DNA of 19,801 nucleotides from COMBO-56-21 sp041494275 (lineage in GTDB: Archaea > Thermoplasmatota > Thermoplasmata > UBA10834), in contig JBGQAM010000029.1 of the NCBI GenBank assembly GCA_041494275.1, positions 1-19,801 on the forward strand. Reading direction: 5' to 3'. Both the position numbers and the translations under genes were made by a program. This document shows, one piece after another, positions 6,686 through 13,127 of the stretch. Numbering within the stretch: the first letter of the stretch is position 1; the number at the start of each line of letters is the position of its first letter. A model generated the notes under the pieces. The model saw nothing but the letters and a program-made list of their open reading frames with translations. It had not been told where the DNA came from and made no database searches.

Positions 6686-7651
6686 ATGGACGCGGCCCAA
6701 GAGAAGATCTCCATAGCAAAGCTGTCGGTCACCTCGAACTCTTCTCTCGTAGTGCTGAAGCTCTTCGCAGGCATAATGATGGGCTCTGTGGCAGTACTGT
6801 CAGAGGCGATTCACTCAGGAATCGACCTGCTAGCAGCCGTGATAGCGAGATACTCTGTCAAGAAGTCGGCGGAGCCAGCGGACCTGGAGCACAGGTACGG
6901 TCACGGGAAGTACGAGAACTTCTCGGGGATGATAGAGGGCGCGCTCATCTTCGTCGCGGCGGCCTGGATCATCTACGAAGCGTTCAAGAAGTTCTTCCAC
7001 CCGCAGCCCGTGGAGGCTGCGTTCGCTGGAATGCTCATTATGGGATATTCCGTGGTGCTAAACATCCTCGTCTCGAGGAAGCTGAGCGAGGTAGCAAAGA
7101 GGACCGATTCGCTCGCCCTTGAAGCGGACGCATATCATCTGAAGACGGATGTCTGGACCTCAGCTGGTGTGTTCGTGGGTTTAACGCTCATTCAGATCAC
7201 CGGCGTGGAGTGGCTTGACCCGGGCGTGGCCATGGTGGTCGCTGCGTTCATCATCCATGCCGCATATGACATCACCAGCCGCTCAGCCGAGGGGCTCGTC
7301 GACAAGAGTCTCCCGGACGCCGAGATCAAGCTTATCGAACGCATAATCAAGGATCACCAGACAGAAGTCCTGAACTTCCACAGGCTGAGAGCCAGGAAGA
7401 TGGGTTCGGAGCGACAAATAGACCTTCACATGGTCGTCCCGAGGAACCTAAGCATAAAGGAAGGACACGACCTCGTGGACCATCTTGAGCACGACATAAA
7501 GAAGGACCTTCCGAAAAGCATCATAGTGATTCACATCGAGCCTTGCGATGCCAACTGCGAGAGGTGCAAGATGACCCCGGAGAACAGACTGGCAGGCAAG
7601 AAGCTTGGGTCAGGGACCAACTGTCTCCCCAAGGACGGATCTCTGTCGTAA
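6686..7651 (+). CDS. Cation diffusion facilitator (CDF) metal efflux transporter
   Basis: A 321-residue CDF-family secondary transporter that exports divalent metal from the cytoplasm in exchange for protons. About six membrane segments fill residues 15-205. The two intramembrane metal motifs are His43-x3-Asp47 (AIHSGID) and His151-x3-Asp155 (YHLKTD); the His-Asp/His-Asp set is the pattern of zinc-type members rather than the Asp-rich iron/manganese type. A C-terminal cytoplasmic ferredoxin-like domain (about 210-285, ending VIHIEP) is followed by an unusual tail with Cys287, Cys291, Cys294 and Cys313 that could bind metal. No ribosome site precedes the ATG and a TATA-like box lies 27 bp upstream. 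The last 42 bp overlap the 3' end of the convergent kinase-like gene. Family confident; metal inferred. Confidence 0.93.
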   Translation: MDAAQEKISIAKLSVTSNSSLVVLKLFAGIMMGSVAVLSEAIHSGIDLLAAVIARYSVKKSAEPADLEHRYGHGKYENFSGMIEGALIFVAAAWIIYEAFKKFFHPQPVEAAFAGMLIMGYSVVLNILVSRKLSEVAKRTDSLALEADAYHLKTDVWTSAGVFVGLTLIQITGVEWLDPGVAMVVAAFIIHAAYDITSRSAEGLVDKSLPDAEIKLIERIIKDHQTEVLNFHRLRARKMGSERQIDLHMVVPRNLSIKEGHDLVDHLEHDIKKDLPKSIIVIHIEPCDANCERCKMTPENRLAGKKLGSGTNCLPKDGSLS

Positions 7652-8203
7652 CATTGCTTCTACTTCCCTGAACGGTCTCTCCCCATCTTCGCTGTTGTCG
7701 ACCGTCACCCACTCTTGCGCAACAAGTGATTTGGCCACTCTCCTTGTGGCGGTGAGCTTCTCGGGCGTTTCGAACATCTCGGGCGCATGCCCCCTGGAGG
7801 ATATTCTCCGTCTCGCGACCTCAGGCTCGATGTCGATGAAAAGGGCGATGTCCGGGAACGGCAGAAGCTTCCTGAACAACCTGTAGCCAACCGGGGCAAG
7901 TGATTCAGGCAGGTAGGCGGTGCCCAGGAGGTACCTCACGAAGATCACGTTTCCTGTCTTCTGCCTCCTGTACCATCGCACTGACGTAAGCACGTCGAGT
8001 GTGAAGAACAAGGTCGCAAAGAGCCTTGCGCCGGCTCCTGAGTTCTCCAGGAATCTCTTCGAGAGCCTTCCGAACAGTCTCTTGGACGGATGGGAGATGA
8101 TTGTGACTTCCTCTCCTTGACCTTTGAGCAATCTCCTTATGTTCTCTGCGTGCGCGTTCTTGCCGCTGCCGTCCAACCCGTCTACAGCTATCAGCCTAAT
8201 CAT
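7610..8203 (-). CDS. Thymidylate-kinase-like P-loop protein with degenerate motifs
   Basis: A 197-residue protein with the overall fold pattern of thymidylate kinase (phosphorylates dTMP to dTDP): P-loop GLDGSGKNAHA (9-19), LFFTLD (66-70 region, matching the AAD segment), VIFVRYLLGTAY (86-97, matching the DRY segment) and ALFIDIEPEVARRRI (120-134). Two key positions differ: the P-loop Ser/Thr after Lys15 is Asn16, and the Asp of the DRY motif is Val89. It may therefore be a kinase of another monophosphate or an inactive relative. Its ATG shares one base with the TGA of the upstream lipid-kinase-like gene (TGATG), so the two are translationally coupled. It is the last gene of the HMG-CoA reductase/lipid kinase unit and overlaps the transporter gene by 42 bp. 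A true tmk remains possible. Confidence 0.82.
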   Translation of the reverse strand: MIRLIAVDGLDGSGKNAHAENIRRLLKGQGEEVTIISHPSKRLFGRLSKRFLENSGAGARLFATLFFTLDVLTSVRWYRRQKTGNVIFVRYLLGTAYLPESLAPVGYRLFRKLLPFPDIALFIDIEPEVARRRISSRGHAPEMFETPEKLTATRRVAKSLVAQEWVTVDNSEDGERPFREVEAMLRQRSVLGETVGP

Positions 8204-8895
8204 CAGACCCCCATGACGTGCATGAATCCAGCAACTACCAGCGGTATGACGAGGTTGTCCACTGGTCCTGGTGTCACAGCCTCAAGACACGCCACGAACC
8301 CCGCAACCGCAAGCGCGAACGGGAACAACAATTCGGGCGCAGTCCCTCCAGTGTACCCAACAACACCGAAGTAGAACCAATTGACCACAACAATGCCCAC
8401 CATGGTCGCAAAGAAGACCGCTAGGCTACCTTCCAGCGTCCTATGGGGCATGTACCTCAGTCTGCCAAAGCGTCTCCCGATAAGCTCTCCCATCCCGTCC
8501 CCGAAAGACATCGCGACGATGGCAATCGAGGCTGCCACCAGGTCCCCGAACAGGAAATAGGCGATGACCGTCCAGGAAATGGCATACATGACGAGGCCAT
8601 ACTCGTGACCCTCCGATGATCTCGCTCCAAGAGGGCTCCTCTGCAGAAACTTCACTGGTGACTTCGGGGTAGCGAGCAACAACAACGGGACGAAAGGCAG
8701 CGCCGCCAGACCAGCCATTACGACGCGCGAGTCGAAGCTCCACCAGAAGAAAATGATGCCTCCAGTGAGGATGTGGATCAGCTTCCTGGCGTTCTTCACC
8801 TTGTCTCTCAATACCCAAGAGAGCGCCACAACGCCCGCGACGTAACCGTAGACTCCGACCAGACCCAGCAAATCGCCATCAGTCAGTATGGCCAC
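8203..8895 (-). CDS. Polyprenol/phytol/diacylglycerol kinase-like membrane protein (COG0170 type)
   Basis: A 230-residue integral membrane protein with about seven hydrophobic segments. It carries the hallmarks of the dolichol kinase/phytol kinase/CTP-dependent diacylglycerol kinase family: ARKLIHILTGG (36-46), a central MSFGDGMGELIGRRFG (129-144), HRTLEGSLAV (151-160) and a final TPGPVDNLVIPL. Members use CTP or ATP to phosphorylate a lipid alcohol in the membrane. In an archaeon the substrate would be an isoprenoid alcohol such as geranylgeraniol or dolichol, or an archaeol-type lipid. The start is GTG 8895. No ribosome site is seen, but a TATA box at 8921-8932 implies a leader of only about 5 nt. 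It sits 65 bp after HMG-CoA reductase and overlaps the next gene by one base. Substrate is inferred. Confidence 0.87.
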   Translation of the reverse strand: MAILTDGDLLGLVGVYGYVAGVVALSWVLRDKVKNARKLIHILTGGIIFFWWSFDSRVVMAGLAALPFVPLLLLATPKSPVKFLQRSPLGARSSEGHEYGLVMYAISWTVIAYFLFGDLVAASIAIVAMSFGDGMGELIGRRFGRLRYMPHRTLEGSLAVFFATMVGIVVVNWFYFGVVGYTGGTAPELLFPFALAVAGFVACLEAVTPGPVDNLVIPLVVAGFMHVMGV

Positions 8896-8920
8896 AGTAC
8901 TCAGATTATCGTTGACATCA

Positions 8921-8932
8921 GCTTATACTTTT
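8921..8932 (-). promoter_or_regulatory. Candidate TATA box for the lipid-kinase-like gene
   Basis: The minus strand reads AAAAGTATAAGC, centred about 31 bp ahead of GTG 8895, so transcription would begin a few bases before the start codon. It gives the two-gene kinase unit a promoter of its own apart from read-through from HMG-CoA reductase. Confidence 0.5.
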
Positions 8933-8960
8933 CCAAGAAGTGATTCGCGCGTTCCTGACT

Positions 8961-10238
8961 CTACTTGCGTTTCTTTGCTTTGAGCTCTCGGATGACTTCC
9001 TCTGCCCTGTCCATGCGTATCTTCTTCTCAGTGACTAGTATCCTGCAAACCTCGTCCACGAGCTCGGCGGGGCAGCCTGCACTCGCCACGATGTTCTTCG
9101 CGTGCAGCGTCATGTGCCCCTTCTGGATCCCCACCGTCGCCAACGCTCTCAAGGCGGCAAAGTTCTGTGCAAGGCCGACCGCTGCGATTATCTCGCCAAG
9201 CTCCTCGGCAGACTTCACGCCCAATAGCTTGATGGAGGCTCTGGCCGTCGGATGAACCTTAGTGGCTCCGCCTATCAGACCCACTGCCATCGGGATCTCT
9301 ATCGTTCCTACAAGGTCACCTTCAGGGGTCTTCTCAAACGTGGTAAGCGGCTTGTACGCGCCTGTCCGAGCAGCGTATGAGTGCGCTCCAGCTTCGATCG
9401 CTCTTGTATCGTTCCCAGTCGCCAGAACGACAGCATCAATGCCGTTCATGATCCCCTTATTATGGGTGGCGCACCGGTAAGGGTCGGCCTCGGCGAAAAC
9501 ATATGCCTCCACAACGCCTTCAACGACATCTTCTCCACCGATCGCCTCCTTCGACCATACAGCGCGCGCGCGAGCGAGTCGATGAGATGCGAGATTGGAC
9601 AGTATCCTGAGGCGCACCTTCCCGCCGGATATCGACTCGAGCAATGGGGCGACCGCCTCTGCCATCGTGTTGACAGCGTTCGCGCCCATCGCATCTCGGA
9701 CATCTACCAGAAGGTGCACGATCACATTCGGTCCTCTAAGCGTGCTGATGACCCGGACCTCAAGGTCCTTCGCCCCACCGCCGAGTTTCACGAGCATCGG
9801 GTCCTGCTTGTTGGCGAGCTCGAGCACTTCGTGCTTCTTCTCAAGGATGATGTGCTTCACTCTGCTCGGATCGCTTATGCCAGTCATCTGCACTTGACCT
9901 ATCATTATCGGGGATGTGCTGCTCGTGTGGAAACCACCGGAGTCTCTAGCCATCTTCGCGGCGTTTGATGCGGCGGCGACGACCGACGGCTCCTCGATTG
10001 CCATAGGGATCAGGTAGTCCTTTCCGTTTATCAGGAAGTTGACGGCGATTCCGAGAGGAAGCTGGAACGACCCGACCGCGTTCTCTATCATCCTGTCGGG
10101 AATCGATCGATCGGAGCAGTCGGAACCAGAGATGGCCAGCGCCTCCTCGTCTGTCAACCCTGCGAACTCTTTCACTATCTTGAGTCGTTCAGCCATGCTG
10201 AGTTTGTAGAAGCCCTCGATCCTGGAAGTTCGTACCAT
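8961..10238 (-). CDS. hmgA: Class II 3-hydroxy-3-methylglutaryl-CoA reductase
   Basis: Makes mevalonate from HMG-CoA, the committing step of archaeal isoprenoid lipid synthesis; cytoplasmic. The 425 residues match the bacterial-type (class II) enzyme of Pseudomonas mevalonii along the whole length (428 aa), including NGIMNGID- and DAMGAN-type segments. Catalytic residues are all visible: Glu83 (IEEPSVVAAAS), Lys261 (ATHNKGIMNGID), Asp277 (ATGND) and His379 (GHMTLHAKN). Most archaea use the class I form; the class II form is known from Archaeoglobus and Thermoplasma-type archaea and is thought to come from bacteria. The frame is open to ATG 10310, but ATG 10238 gives the standard N-terminus (TSRIEGFYKLSMAERLK) with GGTG 5 nt ahead. 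It is divergent from mevalonate kinase 1 across 153 bp. The stop is TAG. Probably NADH-dependent (inference from the class). Confidence 0.96.
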   Translation of the reverse strand: MVRTSRIEGFYKLSMAERLKIVKEFAGLTDEEALAISGSDCSDRSIPDRMIENAVGSFQLPLGIAVNFLINGKDYLIPMAIEEPSVVAAASNAAKMARDSGGFHTSSTSPIMIGQVQMTGISDPSRVKHIILEKKHEVLELANKQDPMLVKLGGGAKDLEVRVISTLRGPNVIVHLLVDVRDAMGANAVNTMAEAVAPLLESISGGKVRLRILSNLASHRLARARAVWSKEAIGGEDVVEGVVEAYVFAEADPYRCATHNKGIMNGIDAVVLATGNDTRAIEAGAHSYAARTGAYKPLTTFEKTPEGDLVGTIEIPMAVGLIGGATKVHPTARASIKLLGVKSAEELGEIIAAVGLAQNFAALRALATVGIQKGHMTLHAKNIVASAGCPAELVDEVCRILVTEKKIRMDRAEEVIRELKAKKRK

Positions 10239-10280
10239 CTTGACACCATACTCGGTTGGAGGAAAACTCCGTACCCCGGT

Positions 10281-10292
10281 CTTAACCTTTTT
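10281..10292 (-). promoter_or_regulatory. Candidate TATA-like element for HMG-CoA reductase
   Basis: The minus strand reads AAAAAGGTTAAG here. Initiation about 26 bp downstream, near 10261, would leave a leader of roughly 23 nt before ATG 10238 and would exclude the longer ATG 10310 reading. Weak match to consensus. Confidence 0.3.
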
Positions 10293-10356
10293 GCACATTC
10301 CAGTCGGCAATCAGCGTCACGATTCAATGGCAACCCATGGCCAGCTGCTCACGGAA

Positions 10357-10367
10357 AAGGCTATATC
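10357..10367 (+). promoter_or_regulatory. Candidate TATA box for the mevalonate kinase 1 operon
   Basis: AAGGCTATATC is centred about 30 bp ahead of ATG 10392 and would start transcription within a few bases of the ATG. AAGGGG (10382-10387) also lies just before the start codon and could act as a ribosome site if initiation is a little further upstream. Confidence 0.45.
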
Positions 10368-10391
10368 GTGATTCGGGGCTGAAGGGGCAAC

Positions 10392-11318
10392 ATGACCAAA
10401 TGCTCCGCGCCTGGCAAGATGATACTGTTCGGTGAGCACGCCGTCGTTTTCGGCAAACCTGCCCTCGCTCTCGCGATAGATCTCAGGATAGTCGCTGAGG
10501 TGACTCTAGCAGACGAGTATACCGTCAATCGGAACCCCATGAAGAAGAGAAGTCACTCCTACATATCCGCTGCTCTGGACGAAGCCTGGGGCGGCCCTCC
10601 GATAGACGTTCGCACTGTGTCTCGGATCCCGTCGGGCTCGGGATTGGGTTCATCGGCAGCATTGACGGTTTCATGCGTCGCCGCCTTGTTGTCCGCCAAG
10701 GGTGAGACGACCAGTGAGGAGGTAGCTCGCAGAGCGTTCGAGGTCGAGAACATGGTCCAGGGCAGAGCCAGTCCCACCGACACGTCGGCTTCCACTCACG
10801 GCCACGGGATCATCGTCTCGTCGGACCGGCTCGACGGGCTCCTCTGGAGGATCGAGAAAGGGGAGAGGAAATGGAACGTACATCACTGCGATGTCCCCGA
10901 GCTCGGGTTCGTCGTCGGCTACACGGGGATAAACGCCTCGACAAGGCTCCTGGCCGCGAAGGTGAAGAATCTGGTCGATTCGGACGGTGATGCTAAGAAG
11001 GCGGTCGACCGCATAGGCGAAATCGTCCTCGAAGGTGTTGAGGCGATCAAGAGACGTGACAAGAAGAACCTTGGAGCTCTGATGAACGAGAACCACGCCC
11101 TTCTGAACCAGCTTGGGGTCGGCCATCCTGCACTCGACAGGCTCATGGAGGCATGTATCGGACACTCGTATGGTGCCAAGATGACGGGGGCAGGTGGCGG
11201 CGGGAGCATGATCGCGCTGACGGATGACCCTGACGCCGTGTCGAAGGCCATAAGGGACGCTGGCGGGGAGCCGATCATCGCGCGGGTCGGATGTGAGGGC
11301 GTCAGGGTGGAGAGATGA
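10392..11318 (+). CDS. mvk: Mevalonate kinase (GHMP family), copy 1
   Basis: Phosphorylates mevalonate with ATP in the isoprenoid pathway; cytoplasmic. The 308 residues fit archaeal mevalonate kinases such as the Methanosarcina enzyme. Visible are the N-terminal signature CSAPGKMILFGEHAVVFGKP (4-23) with Lys9, GHMP motif 2 IPSGSGLGSSAA (79-90), the catalytic-Asp segment QGRASPTDTSAST (Asp130) and motif 3 KMTGAGGGGSMIAL (263-276). The start ATG has AAGGGG five bases ahead. It is divergent from HMG-CoA reductase and leads a plus-strand run in which the zinc-ribbon gene begins 57 bp later and the CoaD fusion 2 bp after that. This copy follows the canonical archaeal pattern, unlike the second mevalonate-kinase-like gene 2 kb away. 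The stop is TGA. Confidence 0.95.
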   Translation: MTKCSAPGKMILFGEHAVVFGKPALALAIDLRIVAEVTLADEYTVNRNPMKKRSHSYISAALDEAWGGPPIDVRTVSRIPSGSGLGSSAALTVSCVAALLSAKGETTSEEVARRAFEVENMVQGRASPTDTSASTHGHGIIVSSDRLDGLLWRIEKGERKWNVHHCDVPELGFVVGYTGINASTRLLAAKVKNLVDSDGDAKKAVDRIGEIVLEGVEAIKRRDKKNLGALMNENHALLNQLGVGHPALDRLMEACIGHSYGAKMTGAGGGGSMIALTDDPDAVSKAIRDAGGEPIIARVGCEGVRVER

Positions 11319-11363
11319 GCAATTGAGTGGGGAAACGATAAATCCCCGCAGCTGCTTGCCATG

Positions 11364-11371
11364 AGAGGTGA
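11364..11371 (+). promoter_or_regulatory. Shine-Dalgarno site that fixes a TTG start
   Basis: GAGGTGAC, a near-perfect anti-16S match, lies inside the longer ATG 11361 reading but 4 nt ahead of an in-frame TTG at 11376. The same spacing is seen for the cysteine-rich protein at 12786. This favours TTG 11376 over ATG 11361, which has no site of its own. Confidence 0.7.
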
Positions 11372-11375
11372 CCGA

Positions 11376-11576
11376 TTGGTAGAACGTATCGCTCAACACA
11401 GACACTGTCAGAACTGCGACAAAGCAATCCTGTACAAAGACAAGTTCTGCGATGAGAAATGCGAGACCGAGCACAAGAACAAGCTGAAGGCGAAGAAGAA
11501 GCAATTGGTGTACTTCTATGGTATGATGGTGGCTGTCTTCATACTGGCCATGGCCTTGGTCTTCCTCGGGGGATAA
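11376..11576 (+). CDS. Small zinc-ribbon protein with C-terminal membrane anchor (DUF2116 type)
   Basis: A 66-residue protein from TTG 11376 (71 if ATG 11361 is used). A zinc-ribbon-like knuckle has Cys11, Cys14, Cys25 and Cys29 (HCQNC ... KFCDEKC). It is followed by a basic linker (KNKLKAKKKQ) and one hydrophobic segment (about 43-64), so a tail-anchored protein with the zinc site in the cytoplasm is likely. This arrangement matches the archaeal DUF2116 group, whose function is unknown. It lies between mevalonate kinase 1 (57 bp before) and the CoaD fusion (2 bp after its TAA), probably in one operon. Its last codons include GGGGGATAAGG, which serves as the ribosome site of the next gene. 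Confidence 0.88.
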   Translation: MVERIAQHRHCQNCDKAILYKDKFCDEKCETEHKNKLKAKKKQLVYFYGMMVAVFILAMALVFLGG

Positions 11577-11578
11577 GG

Positions 11579-12562
11579 ATGAAGATTGCGGTGGGCGGAA
11601 CCTTCAACGTGATCCACAAAGGTCATGAGCTACTGTTCGAGACGGCATTCAGGGTCGGAGAGTCCGTCGAAGTCGGCCTCACATCTGATGAGTTCGCAAA
11701 GAGCATCAAGTCCGTTCCAGTAGCGCCATACTTCCAGAGGAAGGCCAGCCTGATCAAGTTCTTGGAGAGATACGGCAAGCCCTTCAACATAGTCATGATT
11801 TCAGACATCCAGGGGACTGCCGCCACGTCTGAGACTATCGATGCCATCGTCGTGTCCCCCGAAACGAAGGAGCACGCGGACCAGATAAACGAACTCAGGC
11901 GCAGGAACGGCCTCAAACCCCTCAAAGTGTACCCGATCAAGGAAGTTCGAGCGGACGACACAATGGTCATAAGCTCCTCGAGAATCGTGATGGGAGAGAT
12001 AGACAAGGACGGCCGGCTGATGAGGCCCTTGAAGATAGCTGTCGGCTCGACCAACAGGGTCAAGGTCGACGCTGTCAGGAACATCTTCACTCAAGCTTTC
12101 GGCCTTGTGGAAGTCCTTAGCATCGAGCCGAACCAGAGCGTTGGGAAGCAGCCGCGCGAAGAGCGTACCATCAAGGGCTCGATCGAGCGCGCCAAGAGCG
12201 CCCTTGAGAAGACCGGGGCGGATTTCGGCGTGGGTGTCGAAGCTGGTCTGTTCTACAACAGCGTCCTCAACAAGCATTTGGACATTCAGTACTGTGCAAT
12301 CATAGACTCGTCTGGCAAGATGACGGTCGGACACGGCCCCGGGTTCGAGTATCCCCCCAAGGTCGTCAGGTCGGTTCTCGAAGGCGGGACCGTAGGGGAC
12401 ACCATGAGTGAGATCACCGAGATCGAGGAGATAGGTCACAAGATGGGTTCGGTCGGATACCTGTCCGACGGAATGATCGATAGAACATCTTTGACTGAGA
12501 TCGCGGTCTTGATGGCTTTGATCCCGAGGATCAAGAAGGAGCTATACGAACCAGGACCCTAG
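11579..12562 (+). CDS. coaD: Phosphopantetheine adenylyltransferase fused to inosine/xanthosine triphosphatase
   Basis: A 327-residue two-domain protein. Residues 1-148 are archaeal phosphopantetheine adenylyltransferase (penultimate step of coenzyme A synthesis): GGTFNVIHKGHELLF with the HxGH site at 13-16, and the ISSSRI motif at 131-136. Residues 150-327 match the YjjX/NTPase family that hydrolyses non-canonical ITP and XTP: KIAVGSTNRVKVDAVRNIF (152-170), then VGVEAGL and GFEYPP segments. The same fusion is known from Thermoplasma. The frame is open upstream to 11459, but ATG 11579 begins the domain and has GGGGGATAAGG ahead. Together with HMG-CoA reductase and mevalonate kinase it places CoA and mevalonate chemistry side by side. 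Its TAG stop shares a CTAG with the convergent gene's TAG stop. Confidence 0.95.
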   Translation: MKIAVGGTFNVIHKGHELLFETAFRVGESVEVGLTSDEFAKSIKSVPVAPYFQRKASLIKFLERYGKPFNIVMISDIQGTAATSETIDAIVVSPETKEHADQINELRRRNGLKPLKVYPIKEVRADDTMVISSSRIVMGEIDKDGRLMRPLKIAVGSTNRVKVDAVRNIFTQAFGLVEVLSIEPNQSVGKQPREERTIKGSIERAKSALEKTGADFGVGVEAGLFYNSVLNKHLDIQYCAIIDSSGKMTVGHGPGFEYPPKVVRSVLEGGTVGDTMSEITEIEEIGHKMGSVGYLSDGMIDRTSLTEIAVLMALIPRIKKELYEPGP

Positions 12563-12786
12563 GCTTCCTCTTCTTCTGCCACTGCTTCCAGGTAGTTCGA
12601 CAGGGTCTGGCAGCTGTCCTTGCCCACACAACCGAAGCGCGCGTATTTCCTGCAGTAGTCACCGCTGAGCTCGTGGTGTTCGCATTTCTGCGCTTCTCTC
12701 AACGAAGAACACTGCTTCTTGATGCAGGCATAGCCCGCGTATTTGCCCGTGCACAGGTTGTCCTTGGTCTCGAATCTGCACTTCAT
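12559..12786 (-). CDS. Cysteine-rich small protein B (8 Cys), function unknown
   Basis: A 75-residue acidic-tailed protein with eight cysteines at 3, 12, 21, 26, 35, 45, 53 and 59. The core CEHHELSGDYCRKYARFGC closely parallels CGHEQWLGLYCEKYKRFFC in the gene just upstream, so the two are tandem paralogues. Such spacing suggests zinc or iron-sulphur binding or disulphides; there is no signal peptide, so metal is more likely. The long frame to 12945 is an artefact. GAGGGGTGAT (12799-12790) lies ahead of two ATGs at 12789 and 12786; the second has the better spacing and matches the paralogue's MCRY start (MKCRF). It begins 4 bp after the upstream TGA, so the pair is co-translated. Its TAG stop shares CTAG with the convergent CoaD fusion. 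Confidence 0.82.
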   Translation of the reverse strand: MKCRFETKDNLCTGKYAGYACIKKQCSSLREAQKCEHHELSGDYCRKYARFGCVGKDSCQTLSNYLEAVAEEEEA

Positions 12787-12789
12787 CAT

Positions 12790-12799
12790 ATCACCCCTC
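12790..12799 (-). promoter_or_regulatory. Shine-Dalgarno site of cysteine-rich protein B
   Basis: The minus strand reads GAGGGGTGAT, overlapping the TGA stop of the upstream paralogue and lying 3-4 nt ahead of ATG 12786. It fixes the start well inside the longer open frame and couples translation of the pair. Confidence 0.65.
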
Positions 12800-13087
12800 A
12801 TCGTTGAACTGCATCTGCCGCTCCTGGTGGATGATGAGCTGCTTGCGGTAAGACTCCGGGGTGACGCAGTGTTCCCGACCTGGGCAGAAGAAGCGTTTGT
12901 ACTTCTCGCAGTAGAGTCCGAGCCACTGCTCGTGCCCGCATTCATCGACCGGCTTTCCAGGCTTCCTGAGCACGAGTATGTTCATGCCTGAGAATTCGCA
13001 CTTGTCTTGGCCTATGCACTCAAGGCTGTCGACATGTTTGTTGGCGCAAGCTCCGCTGACGTAGCTATACCTGCACATGGATCCCAT
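12791..13087 (-). CDS. Cysteine-rich small protein A (8 Cys), function unknown
   Basis: A 98-residue protein with eight cysteines at 5, 14, 24, 30, 50, 60, 68 and 74, and a charged C-terminal helix (QLIIHQERQMQFNDEG). The sequence CGHEQWLGLYCEKYKRFFC, then PGREHC, shares its cysteine and Tyr-Cys-x-Lys-Tyr-x-Arg-Phe pattern with protein B directly downstream. The region between Cys30 and Cys50 is longer than in B, holding a basic GMNILVLRKPGKP loop. I do not recognise a named family; a metal-binding domain pair is plausible. The start may be ATG 13087 or ATG 13078 (MCRYSY, which aligns with MKCRF of B). It is the first gene of a two-gene unit whose promoter region holds a 14-bp palindrome. Confidence 0.82.
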   Translation of the reverse strand: MGSMCRYSYVSGACANKHVDSLECIGQDKCEFSGMNILVLRKPGKPVDECGHEQWLGLYCEKYKRFFCPGREHCVTPESYRKQLIIHQERQMQFNDEG

Positions 13088-13113
13088 CCCGTGCCCTTTC
13101 GAGCACAGTATGA

Positions 13114-13127
13114 TGCGCGTGCGCGCA
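13114..13127. promoter_or_regulatory. Palindrome in the cysteine-rich gene promoter, possible operator
   Basis: TGCGCG-TG-CGCGCA is a perfect 6-bp inverted repeat with a 2-bp centre. It lies between the TATA-like GTTTATG (minus strand) and ATG 13087, and covers the part of the promoter where a repressor would block polymerase. It is inside a 19-bp perfectly alternating purine-pyrimidine run (13113-13131). Protein binding is inferred. Confidence 0.45.

Noticed and set aside
10671..11504. 277-codon minus-strand frame opposite mevalonate kinase 1
   Set aside because: It is a shadow of the GHMP kinase, with no recognisable motif and composition typical of an antisense frame.
12787..12945. Long Ser/Thr-rich N-terminus for cysteine-rich protein B
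   Set aside because: The extension is a shadow of the upstream paralogue in another frame; the ribosome site and paralogue alignment fix the start near 12786.
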